This document shows, piece by piece, positions 52,964 through 59,730 of a stretch of DNA of 64,000 nucleotides; positions within the stretch are counted from its first letter, which is position 1, and every line of letters starts with the position of its first letter. Source of the DNA: Acidimicrobiales bacterium. GTDB lineage: Bacteria; Actinomycetota; Acidimicrobiia; Acidimicrobiales; Palsa-688. The position numbers were made by a program, and so were the translations under genes. The stretch covers positions 1 through 64,000 of the forward strand of contig DASUWA010000024.1 in assembly GCA_036378675.1 (NCBI GenBank). The letters are read 5' to 3'. The notes below the pieces were generated by a model. It saw only the letters and a program-made list of their open reading frames with translations, was not told the DNA's origin and made no database searches.

Positions 52964-54160
52964 TCATCCTTCCTTCGGCGTCGGGCGAGCCCCGCTCGCA
53001 TAGAAGAGCGCCGGCGCCGTGGTGTCGTGGCCGTCTTTGGAACGAAGTGTCAGCTCTCCCTCGTAGAGGCCAGGTGGTAACGCGGTTGTATCGGTGAGAA
53101 GCCTGACCGACACCGGCTCGCTGCCCCCGTTGCCGGGACGCCCGTCGATTCGCGCCGGGTCGACCTTGATCGCCTTGGACCGGATCGTCGCCTGCTTCTT
53201 GGCGACACGCGACAGGTCCGATACCTCGACGGTCACGGTTGTGCTCGGCGCCGGCACGAAGACCGTCGAGTACTCGAGTGACCTCTTCCAGGCACCGCCG
53301 CCCGACGGCACTCCCCCGCTCGGGGGAACGTCGGCTCCGGCCAACCCCTCGGCCACGACATTCCCGGCGCGCCAAACCCGTGACCAGTCCCGGGCCAGCC
53401 TGAGGAAGAGACGGCTGCTGTCTTCGGCAGCATCCTTAGGACCGTATTGCCCCGACCAAAGACGGTTGCCAACGTCGGTAGCGTAGTTCCCGTAGAAGTC
53501 CGTCATTCCTGACATGCAATCGGCCCACTGCTGCGCGTAACCACGTGTGAATCCCGCGGCGGCTTCGGTCGCACTCGCGTCGTCCGCTCCCGCATCGCCC
53601 AGTGCTCCGTGGGTTTCGCCCACCGGGCTCCCTTCGAGCTGTTCCGCAGCGGTCTTGGTGGCCTCCTTCATCCACTCGGTCCATTCCGGGCACACGGCTG
53701 TGGCCAGAGCGTTGTCGACCGGGTCCGTGAAACCCACGATCTTGAGGGCCTTGACGAGACGCCTTTTCCCGAGATCCAGAGCACAGAGAAAACCTCTGTC
53801 GACGGTCAAGACGTCGACAACGCTGTGGTCGAGGTCGTACGTCATCGCCGCCCATTTCGACGTCTGCTTCCCGTCGCACTGCAGGACGGTATGAAGTTTC
53901 CGCCCTCCGATGTTCACCGCCTCGAGGTATTTGCCGTGCCACCGGTCACCGTCGCTGTCTTTTGCCGTGGTGCGCTCGCCGACGGGCGTCATGGATTCGA
54001 AAAGCTTCCCGCCCCACTGGGGCCAGTCCGTTGGCTCGAGCCAGGCGCTCAGCTGCGTTACCGTCCGGTCGGTCTGGAACTCGGCGAAGATCCAAGCAGC
54101 CTGCTTGTTGCCGACGGCCACGATTCTGGGGGTGCAGACGTCTTTCTGGCCGGTGCCCAT
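52964..54160 (-). CDS. hypothetical protein, first gene of cyclase/prenyl-synthase operon
   Basis: 398 residues from ATG 54160 (AAGGGG 9 nt upstream); an ATG at 54169 has that box directly against it. The N-terminal part is Trp-rich (WIFAEFQTDRTVTQLSAWLEPTDWPQWGG), the centre is acidic and Ala-rich, and a C-terminal beta-rich segment ends in LPPGLYEGELTLRSKDG. There is no signal peptide or membrane segment. I recognise no family. The stop codon lies 2 bp before the cyclase-ATPase start. It diverges from the deacetylase across an operator-like palindrome. Confidence 0.65.
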   Translation of the reverse strand: MGTGQKDVCTPRIVAVGNKQAAWIFAEFQTDRTVTQLSAWLEPTDWPQWGGKLFESMTPVGERTTAKDSDGDRWHGKYLEAVNIGGRKLHTVLQCDGKQTSKWAAMTYDLDHSVVDVLTVDRGFLCALDLGKRRLVKALKIVGFTDPVDNALATAVCPEWTEWMKEATKTAAEQLEGSPVGETHGALGDAGADDASATEAAAGFTRGYAQQWADCMSGMTDFYGNYATDVGNRLWSGQYGPKDAAEDSSRLFLRLARDWSRVWRAGNVVAEGLAGADVPPSGGVPSGGGAWKRSLEYSTVFVPAPSTTVTVEVSDLSRVAKKQATIRSKAIKVDPARIDGRPGNGGSEPVSVRLLTDTTALPPGLYEGELTLRSKDGHDTTAPALFYASGARPTPKEG

Positions 54161-54230
54161 TTCGACCATCCCCTTCTATTCCGGCAGTGACGTCTAGACG
54201 CTACTCCTAGACTGACCGTGCGTTTCATGT

Positions 54231-54248
54231 GGTGACCGTTCGGTCACC
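54231..54248. promoter_or_regulatory. perfect 18-bp palindrome in divergent promoter region
   Basis: GGTGACCG-TT-CGGTCACC has exact 8-bp arms. It lies between the divergent hypothetical protein (start 54160) and polysaccharide deacetylase (start 54267), 19 bp before the latter. This is the classic layout of a repressor site controlling one or both operons. The outer half GGTGAC resembles the TetR sites at 1689-2983, but the spacer differs. Confidence 0.72.
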
Positions 54249-54266
54249 TGAGGAAAGATCGGTGGA

Positions 54267-55286
54267 ATGAGCTTCATGGGGCGTTTCTCACGCCTGGCCC
54301 GACCAAGGGTGGCAACTGCGATCGCCGGGGCCGCGGCGGCGGCGATATTGCTTGCTGCTCTGGTCGTCGCGGTGCCGGGTTCACCCCGCCGCAAGGCCGA
54401 GACCGTTGCACCCTCTACGACCACCCCTACCCTGCCGTTCTTTGTGGGGCCGTCAACGACAACTCCACCGCTCGCCCAGCCAACCGACACAGAGCCCTCT
54501 GTTCCGGCCACTCCGACTGCACCGGCCGCGACCCCCCTTCTGACCTCCAACGCCGCGGCCGCCCCAGTGTTCTACCGGCTCCACCTGTCTTCGCCGGTCG
54601 TGTTCGTCACGATCGACGACGGGTGGGTGCGGGACCCTCGGGTCATCGGATTTCTCGGCCAGACCGGTTGGCCGATTTCCATCTTCCTAATCGAGCGGGC
54701 GGCCGCCGGGGATCCGAACTACTTCCGTCAGATGTCGGCGGCCGGCGCGACGATCGAGGACCATACCTACGACCATCCTTACCTCACCTCGCTCGGACCG
54801 GACCGGCAGAGCTACGAGGTGTGTCGTCCCGTCCGTGACTACGCCGGGCTGCTCGGTCACACCCCGACTCTGCTTCGACCGCCGTACGGGGCATGGAACC
54901 CGACCACCCAGAAAGTCGCTCACGGCTGCGGTCTCGGCGCAGTCGTCGAATGGTCTGCCACGATGTCGGCGGGCCGGCTGGCCGTGGCCGGACAGAGGCT
55001 GCGCGGCGGGGACATCATCCTCCTCCACTTCACTCCCACCCTGTATTCCGATCTCGTAACTCTTCGCAGCATCCTTGCCGCCGACGGCTTGTCGGTGGGA
55101 CGTCTGGAGTCCTATCTCTCTTCGGCAACCTCTGGTGGATCCACTGTCGAGGCTGTCCCGACTTCGGCCACGTCGCAGATGACGACAACATCGGTGGAGC
55201 GCGCGAATCCAAATCCGGCCCCGTCGAACACAACCACGACGACGATTACGACTGCACCGCCGGGATCGACCCCACCGACGACGTAG
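54267..55286 (+). CDS. polysaccharide deacetylase (NodB/CE4) family protein, membrane-anchored
   Basis: 339 residues from ATG 54267. N-terminal transmembrane segment (about 13-36), Thr/Pro linker, then a NodB domain: VTIDDGW (two Asp), HTYDHPYL with the zinc His pair, RPPYGAWN and LLHF. The C-terminus is a Thr-rich tail (TTTTITTAPP). Family members remove N-acetyl groups from peptidoglycan or chitin-like polymers outside the cell. Followed 41 bp later by the GH5 gene, so a shared role in envelope or polysaccharide processing is possible. Confidence 0.88.
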   Translation: MSFMGRFSRLARPRVATAIAGAAAAAILLAALVVAVPGSPRRKAETVAPSTTTPTLPFFVGPSTTTPPLAQPTDTEPSVPATPTAPAATPLLTSNAAAAPVFYRLHLSSPVVFVTIDDGWVRDPRVIGFLGQTGWPISIFLIERAAAGDPNYFRQMSAAGATIEDHTYDHPYLTSLGPDRQSYEVCRPVRDYAGLLGHTPTLLRPPYGAWNPTTQKVAHGCGLGAVVEWSATMSAGRLAVAGQRLRGGDIILLHFTPTLYSDLVTLRSILAADGLSVGRLESYLSSATSGGSTVEAVPTSATSQMTTTSVERANPNPAPSNTTTTTITTAPPGSTPPTT

Positions 55287-55327
55287 ACGCCACTTGAGTC
55301 GCGGCGGAATGGCGCCGAAATCTCCTA

Positions 55328-57079
55328 TTGGTGCTAGTTTCCGCAGCAATCAAAGGAGTCGCGCGCGCGGTCGTCGGTGTGCTTCCCGCCGGAGCGCTCG
55401 TGGGAGCCGCGACTTTTGTGATACCGGCGGGGACGCACGCTTCAACAAGTGCACTGACATTCGCGTCCAGCGCGACAGCGGGGCTATCCGTCAGGGTCGC
55501 GGGAAATGCGCTTGTCGATGGGTCGGGCCGACCGGTGCGGATGCTCGGTGTCGATCGTTCTGGAACGGAGTACGCCTGTACCGGCGGTTGGGGGATATTC
55601 GACGGCCCTTCGGATGCCGGCTCCGTGTCCACCATGGCTTCTTGGCACATCGACGCGGTACGCGTCCCTCTCAACGAGGATTGCTGGCTTGGTATCAACG
55701 GCGTCAAGCCGGCCGACTCAGGGCCTAACTACAGCGCCGCGATCGAGGGGTACGTGTCCGAGCTCAACGCCGCCGGCATCGTTGCGATTCTCGATCTTCA
55801 CTGGTCGGCCCCGGGAACGACCCTCGCACAGGGGCAGCAGGTAATGGCGGACGCCGACCATTCGCCGGCCTTCTGGTCGTCTGTTGCCTCCGCGTTCAAG
55901 TCCAACCCCGCGGTCGTGTTCGACCTATACAACGAGCCTCACGACATCTCCTGGTCCTGTTGGCGCAACGGTTGTGTCACCTCCGGTGGGTGGCAGGCGG
56001 CCGGCATGCAGACTCTTGTGGACGCCGTTCGCTCCACGGGGGCGTCCCAGCCGATCATGATCGGGGGACTGGGTTGGGCAGGCGACCTGTCCGGTTGGCT
56101 TGCCAACAAACCGGTCGACCCTGACAACCAATTGGCGGCTTCGGTGCACGTCTACAACTTCGGAGGGTGTTCCGCCAGTTGCTGGGATTCGACGATCGCC
56201 CCCGTCGCCCGAACGGTTCCGGTCGTCACCGGTGAGCTCGGTGAGGACGACTGCGCGGCCGGTTTCATCGATTCGTACATGTCGTGGGCGGACGCTCATG
56301 GCGTGTCGTATCTCGGGTGGGCCTGGGACACATACAGCTGTGGCGGATTCCCGGCGCTGATCAGCTCCTACGACGGCACCCCGACTGCTTTCGGTGCGGG
56401 CCTCAAGTCTCACCTCGCATCCTTGTCGGTGTCGGGAGCGGTGGCCACCCCCTCCCCTGAGGGTTACCGAGTCGCCGGCGCCGATGGCGCGGTCTACGCC
56501 TTCGGTGAACCCGCGTACGGTTCGATGGCCGGGGTTGCCCTGAACCGTCCGATCGTCGGGCTGGCGAACACTGGCGGAGGAGGCGGCTACTGGTTGGTCG
56601 GGTCAGACGGCGGCGTCTTCGCGTTCGGGAACGCTCCGTATTACGGGTCGACGGGGAACATCAGGCTCAACCAGCCGATCACTGGTATTTCCCTCGATCC
56701 GGCAACGGGTGGGTACTGGCTGGTCGCGTCCGACGGCGGGATCTTCTCGTTCAACGCACCATTTGACGGGTCTACCGGAGCCATTCACCTCAATCAACCT
56801 GTCGTCGCGATGGCGGCGACTCCGGATGGGCGGGGGTACTGGCTGGTCGCTCGGGACGGAGGTGTCTTCACGTTCGGTGACGCGGGCTTTTACGGATCGA
56901 CCGGTGCCCAGCATCTCAACCAGCCGGTCGTCGGGATCGCTTCTACCCCGGATGGTCGCGGCTACAACCTGGTCGCCGCGGACGGCGGGCTATTTACCTT
57001 CGGGGATGCGAGCTACCTCGGATCCGTGCCAGGTCTAGGCATAGGCACCACTGACATCGTCGACGTTTCCCCCGGCTGA
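55328..57079 (+). CDS. secreted GH5 glycoside hydrolase with C-terminal DGGVFxFG repeats
   Basis: 583 residues; start TTG 55328 (GTG 55331 is an alternative). Signal peptide (GVARAVVGVLPAGALVGAATFV), then a GH5 cellulase-like barrel (about 50-370). Acid/base Glu is in DLYNEPH (about 202) and nucleophile Glu in VTGELGEDDC (about 301). Residues about 377-575 hold four to five repeats of about 50 residues (GYWLVGSDGGVFAFGNAPYYGS type), a propeller-like module found widely in Acidimicrobiia secreted proteins. Likely degrades beta-glucan-type polysaccharides outside the cell. A terminator overlaps the stop codon. Confidence 0.87.
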   Translation: MVLVSAAIKGVARAVVGVLPAGALVGAATFVIPAGTHASTSALTFASSATAGLSVRVAGNALVDGSGRPVRMLGVDRSGTEYACTGGWGIFDGPSDAGSVSTMASWHIDAVRVPLNEDCWLGINGVKPADSGPNYSAAIEGYVSELNAAGIVAILDLHWSAPGTTLAQGQQVMADADHSPAFWSSVASAFKSNPAVVFDLYNEPHDISWSCWRNGCVTSGGWQAAGMQTLVDAVRSTGASQPIMIGGLGWAGDLSGWLANKPVDPDNQLAASVHVYNFGGCSASCWDSTIAPVARTVPVVTGELGEDDCAAGFIDSYMSWADAHGVSYLGWAWDTYSCGGFPALISSYDGTPTAFGAGLKSHLASLSVSGAVATPSPEGYRVAGADGAVYAFGEPAYGSMAGVALNRPIVGLANTGGGGGYWLVGSDGGVFAFGNAPYYGSTGNIRLNQPITGISLDPATGGYWLVASDGGIFSFNAPFDGSTGAIHLNQPVVAMAATPDGRGYWLVARDGGVFTFGDAGFYGSTGAQHLNQPVVGIASTPDGRGYNLVAADGGLFTFGDASYLGSVPGLGIGTTDIVDVSPG

Positions 57080-57094
57080 CCAACCGCCGGGGGA
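57068..57094 (+). terminator. hairpin terminator after GH5 gene
   Basis: TCCCCCGGC and GCCGGGGGA form a perfect 9-bp stem around a 9-nt loop that contains the GH5 stop codon (57077-57079). There is no U tract. Confidence 0.75.
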
Positions 57095-57173
57095 GACTCG
57101 GCGAACCCCCTGAACTGCGGGTTTGTGAGGTGCGTTCGTCGCCGCTCTTGGCCGAAGCTGGCTGGTATACGCC

Positions 57174-57653
57174 GTGGCTAGGAGGATTCTCGAGTGCCGT
57201 TCCGCCGAGCAGACCAGCTGGCTGCGCCGCTACGCCCGCCAGTCGGTAGCGGTGGGAACGACGAGGGTGTTTGTGGTCACCGAGCCTGGCGATGTGCGGG
57301 TGGTGGCCTACTACGCGTGGTGCATGGCCCACGTGACTGCCGAGGCCGCCACGCCCCGGGTCCGCAAAGGCGCCGCCAGGTATCCCCAGCCGGCGGCCCT
57401 GCTCGCCCGCCTCGGGGTCAATACCCGCCACGAAGGCCAAGGTCTAGGAGCCGCCCTTCTCCAAGACGTGTTCGCCCGGCTGGTCGAACTGTCCGACCGG
57501 ATCGGCTGTCGCGGTCTGCTGATCCACGCCGAGACACCACAAGCCCGGGACTTCTATCTGCATCTCGTACCCGAATTCCGACCCAGCCCGACCAACGAGC
57601 TTCACCTCCTACTACTCATGAAGGACATCCGAGGGACCCTGACCGGCACTTGA
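57174..57653 (+). CDS. GNAT acetyltransferase, TacT-like, without visible antitoxin
   Basis: 159 residues from GTG 57174. GNAT fold with the acetyl-CoA loop VNTRHEGQGLGAALL, and C-terminal RDFYLHLVPEFRPSP with the Tyr in the position of the TacT/AtaT catalytic Tyr. The core WLRRYARQSVAVGTTRVFVV and LARLGVN resemble tRNA-acetylating toxins of type II modules. These normally follow an RHH antitoxin gene; only 94 bp and a terminator lie upstream here. The family's usual N-terminal 15 residues or so look missing or altered. It may be an orphan, a truncated toxin or a housekeeping GNAT. Confidence 0.72.
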   Translation: MARRILECRSAEQTSWLRRYARQSVAVGTTRVFVVTEPGDVRVVAYYAWCMAHVTAEAATPRVRKGAARYPQPAALLARLGVNTRHEGQGLGAALLQDVFARLVELSDRIGCRGLLIHAETPQARDFYLHLVPEFRPSPTNELHLLLLMKDIRGTLTGT

Positions 57654-57735
57654 CCAGTCGTGATCGCAGAGAAGCCCTTGGCTGGACGATGCAGGGTGCC
57701 CAGCTTCGGCACAGCCGAGGCTCGACGTCTGGCGG

Positions 57736-57773
57736 TTGGGGAGGCTCCTGCCCGTGTTGTCGGGCCACCCCAA
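57736..57773. terminator. nested hairpin between convergent genes
   Basis: GCCCG-TGTTGT-CGGGC with outer arms TTGGGG and CCCCAA. It sits between the ends of the GNAT gene (57653) and the convergent MarR gene (57913), so it could stop transcription from either side. The rest of this 259-bp gap shows no supportable gene. Confidence 0.45.
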
Positions 57774-57912
57774 CGACCCGATAACCGATCACCCGTATAA
57801 CCATCCCGGATCGACATCTTTGGGGTGGTCGATCGATTGAGCCTCCGGGTTCGTTCTGGGGCAGTCCGGGACTGTGGTGCGTCCTGGCGAGCTTGGGGAA
57901 GGGCAGCCCGGG

Positions 57913-58362
57913 CTACGTGCCGTCGGCTGGGACGGCGGTGGGGTCCTCTTCGGCAATCTGATCGAGCACGGCCCGGAAGACTGCCCAGGCCGGTTCGCCG
58001 ATCCGTTCCTCCCACGTCTTCTCGACGTCGCGTCCTGCCTGCCAAATGGCCGCCTCCAGGCGCCGGCCGCGAGCGGTAAGTCGAACGATACGGGCCCGGC
58101 CATCATCGGGGTGGGGTTGGCGTTTGAGATATCCGGAGCGCTCGAGCTGACCGAGGATGTCGTTGACTGTTTGCTTGGAGAGGTGGGCGGTGGTGGCGAT
58201 CTCGCTCGGTTGACGACCCTCGGGTCCTTGGTAGCGGAAGATCGGGATGTGTGCGTAGCTGACGTCGGGGTATCCGGCTCGGTGGAGGCGCCCGAGCATT
58301 TCGAGTCGCATTACGCGAGCGGCCTGTCGGAGCCGTCCCGCGGCGCTCGGTGTCCGCGCCAA
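57913..58362 (-). CDS. MarR-family transcriptional regulator
   Basis: Winged-helix core visible: RLRQAARVMRLEMLGRLH, then QPSEIATTAHLSKQTVNDILGQLERSGYLKRQPHPDDGRARIVRLTARG and a C-terminal dimer helix. TTG 58362 (149 residues) places the start just before the first helix. A GTG at 58416 is also open, but it lies inside the second operator. It diverges from the SnoaL-like gene, and two matching palindromes between them argue for autoregulation and control of the SnoaL-RidA-amidohydrolase genes. Confidence 0.87.
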   Translation of the reverse strand: MARTPSAAGRLRQAARVMRLEMLGRLHRAGYPDVSYAHIPIFRYQGPEGRQPSEIATTAHLSKQTVNDILGQLERSGYLKRQPHPDDGRARIVRLTARGRRLEAAIWQAGRDVEKTWEERIGEPAWAVFRAVLDQIAEEDPTAVPADGT

Positions 58363-58380
58363 TGAATCGCTTGCCCCGGG

Positions 58381-58399
58381 TAGTACGGCTCCTGTACTA
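58381..58399. promoter_or_regulatory. MarR operator site 1
   Basis: TAGTAC-GGCTCCT-GTACTA: perfect 6-bp arms, 7-bp spacer. Site 2 begins 23 bp further on. Between the divergent MarR and SnoaL genes. Confidence 0.75.
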
Positions 58400-58403
58400 T
58401 CGT

Positions 58404-58422
58404 TAGTACGGATCACGTACTA
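58404..58422. promoter_or_regulatory. MarR operator site 2
   Basis: TAGTAC-GGATCAC-GTACTA: same arms and spacer length as site 1, with spacer positions 1-2 and 4-5 (GG, TC) also shared. It ends 18 bp before the SnoaL-like ATG (58441). Confidence 0.75.
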
Positions 58423-58440
58423 AATCATATAGGGGGCTTC

Positions 58441-58866
58441 ATGCAACCGGTAGAGATGAATCGGCTCATCGAAGCACACCTGGCCGCGGAGGCCGCCGCA
58501 GACACCAACGGGTGTGTGGCGATGTACACCGACGACGTGATCCACGATGTCGTCGGGGCACCACACGGCCCACTCAGCGGCCCCCAGGCCGCGAGAGGCT
58601 TCTATGAGATGCTCACCACGAACCTCGAGACGGAGCGGATGGACGTGAACCGCGCCTGGTATGGAGCGGACTTCTGCGTAATCGAGCACCAATGGTACGG
58701 AAGCGTTCCTGGCGAATTCCTCGGTGTGGCGGGTCAAGGCAAGCGGATCTCGTTCCGGATGCTGCACCTGTGGGAATTCAAGGACCAACGGATGTCGCGT
58801 GAAAACGTCTGGCTCGATGCTGGGTCAATAATCCGGCAGTTGACATCCGCCGACTCCGAACCATGA
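58441..58866 (+). CDS. SnoaL/NTF2-like fold protein
   Basis: 141 residues from ATG 58441 behind a GGGGG ribosome-binding site. NTF2-like cone fold pattern: LAAEAAADTNGCVAMYTDDVIHDVVG, HGPLSGPQAARGFYEML, ending in FRMLHLWEFKDQRMSRENVWLDAG. Family members include polyketide cyclases, hydrolases and small binding proteins; catalytic activity is not assigned. First gene of the MarR-controlled set. Confidence 0.82.
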   Translation: MQPVEMNRLIEAHLAAEAAADTNGCVAMYTDDVIHDVVGAPHGPLSGPQAARGFYEMLTTNLETERMDVNRAWYGADFCVIEHQWYGSVPGEFLGVAGQGKRISFRMLHLWEFKDQRMSRENVWLDAGSIIRQLTSADSEP

Positions 58867-58897
58867 CCCATTTTGAACAACCGACAGGAGGACAATC

Positions 58898-59293
58898 ATG
58901 CAAAGAGAATTCGTCAACCCCTGGACCTGGCAGGACCAGTTCGGATTCGTGCAGGCGCACGTCGTGGCCGAAGCGCAACGCGTCGTCTACTGCGCTGGAC
59001 AAACCTCTGTGGATCCAGACGGCGCGCCCGTGCACCCCGGCGACATGGACAAGCAGATCACGCAGGCGGTCGCGAACCTCGAACTGGTCCTCTCGCAAAG
59101 CGGAATGCAGCTTTCCGACGTAGTCCGGCTCAACTACTACGTAACTGACATCGACGCGTTCTTCGCATCTGGACCGACGCTTGGAGAACTGTTGACGAAG
59201 GCCCGCTGCCGCCCGGCGTCGACCCTGCTCGGTGTGCAACGTCTGGCTTTCCCCGAATTCCTTATCGAGATAGAAGCCACGGCTGCGAAGTAG
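58898..59293 (+). CDS. RidA/YjgF family enamine/imine deaminase
   Basis: 131 residues from ATG 58898 with AGGAGG upstream. RidA features: VVYCAGQTSVDPDGAPVHPGDM, QITQAVANLELVLSQSGMQLSDVVRLNYYVTD, and RPASTLLGVQRLAFPEFLIEIEATA with the conserved Arg. Family members hydrolyse reactive enamines and imines to keto acids. Here it probably handles imine products of nitrogen-compound catabolism (inference from the amidohydrolase neighbours). Confidence 0.88.
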   Translation: MQREFVNPWTWQDQFGFVQAHVVAEAQRVVYCAGQTSVDPDGAPVHPGDMDKQITQAVANLELVLSQSGMQLSDVVRLNYYVTDIDAFFASGPTLGELLTKARCRPASTLLGVQRLAFPEFLIEIEATAAK

Positions 59294-59387
59294 AGACTGT
59301 CCCATATCCGCCGGAACGACATCGGCTTGATACGTCACCCACCGCCGGTTATCGGGTACGGATTCAGCCCACACCACGTCACGTGTC

Positions 59388-59729
59388 GTGTACCGTTCGG
59401 GGCTCACCGTGGGCTTGGGCAGCGACAACGCAACTCTCAATTGCAACTCCGACAGCATCGACGAGATGCGCCGAGCGGTGCTCACCTCGCGGATCGCCGG
59501 AGCGCCCCACGGGGATCTGACGCCCTCCGCTGCCGCACGGATGGCGACGATCGACGGCGCACGCGCCGCGGGGCTCGACCACCTGATCGGTTCCCTCGTA
59601 CCAGGAAAGCGGCCCGACGTCGTCGTCCGGGACACGTCGGGGCCGCACTGGTGGCCCCGTCACGACTGGTTTGACACCCTGGCCATCGCGGTCGAAGCCG
59701 GGACGGCCACGGCAGGCAACATTCGCTGA
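59388..59729 (+). pseudogene. C-terminal fragment of an amidohydrolase (TrzN/SsnA/MTA-deaminase-like)
   Basis: 113 codons from GTG 59388 correspond only to the C-terminal third of a chlorohydrolase or deaminase-type amidohydrolase: GLTVGLGSDNATLNCNSDSIDEMRRAVL with the metal Asp in GSDN, then LIGSLVPGKRPDVVV. The frame upstream is closed by a stop at 59328-59330 and does not match the family. The rest of the barrel is missing, so it is a truncated remnant. The stop is directly followed by the GTG of a full-length relative (59731). Confidence 0.75.
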
Positions 59730-59730
59730 A

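Noticed and set aside
46032-54160. Encapsulin-linked prenyl/terpene cluster or a known antiphage system.
   Set aside because: No encapsulin shell protein, terpene cyclase, effector nuclease or transmembrane effector is present, so no named system can be assigned.
57080-57173. Antitoxin gene upstream of the TacT-like acetyltransferase.
   Set aside because: Only 94 bp, partly occupied by the GH5 terminator, and no RHH-like frame on either strand.
57602-58045. Arg-rich 147-residue minus-strand frame overlapping the end of the GNAT gene and the MarR gene.
   Set aside because: Composition is that of an antisense shadow of GC-rich DNA, and it overlaps two better supported genes.
59294-59387. Insertion-sequence remnant upstream of the amidohydrolase fragment.
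   Set aside because: No terminal inverted repeats, target duplication or transposase motif could be recognised in this 94-bp stretch.
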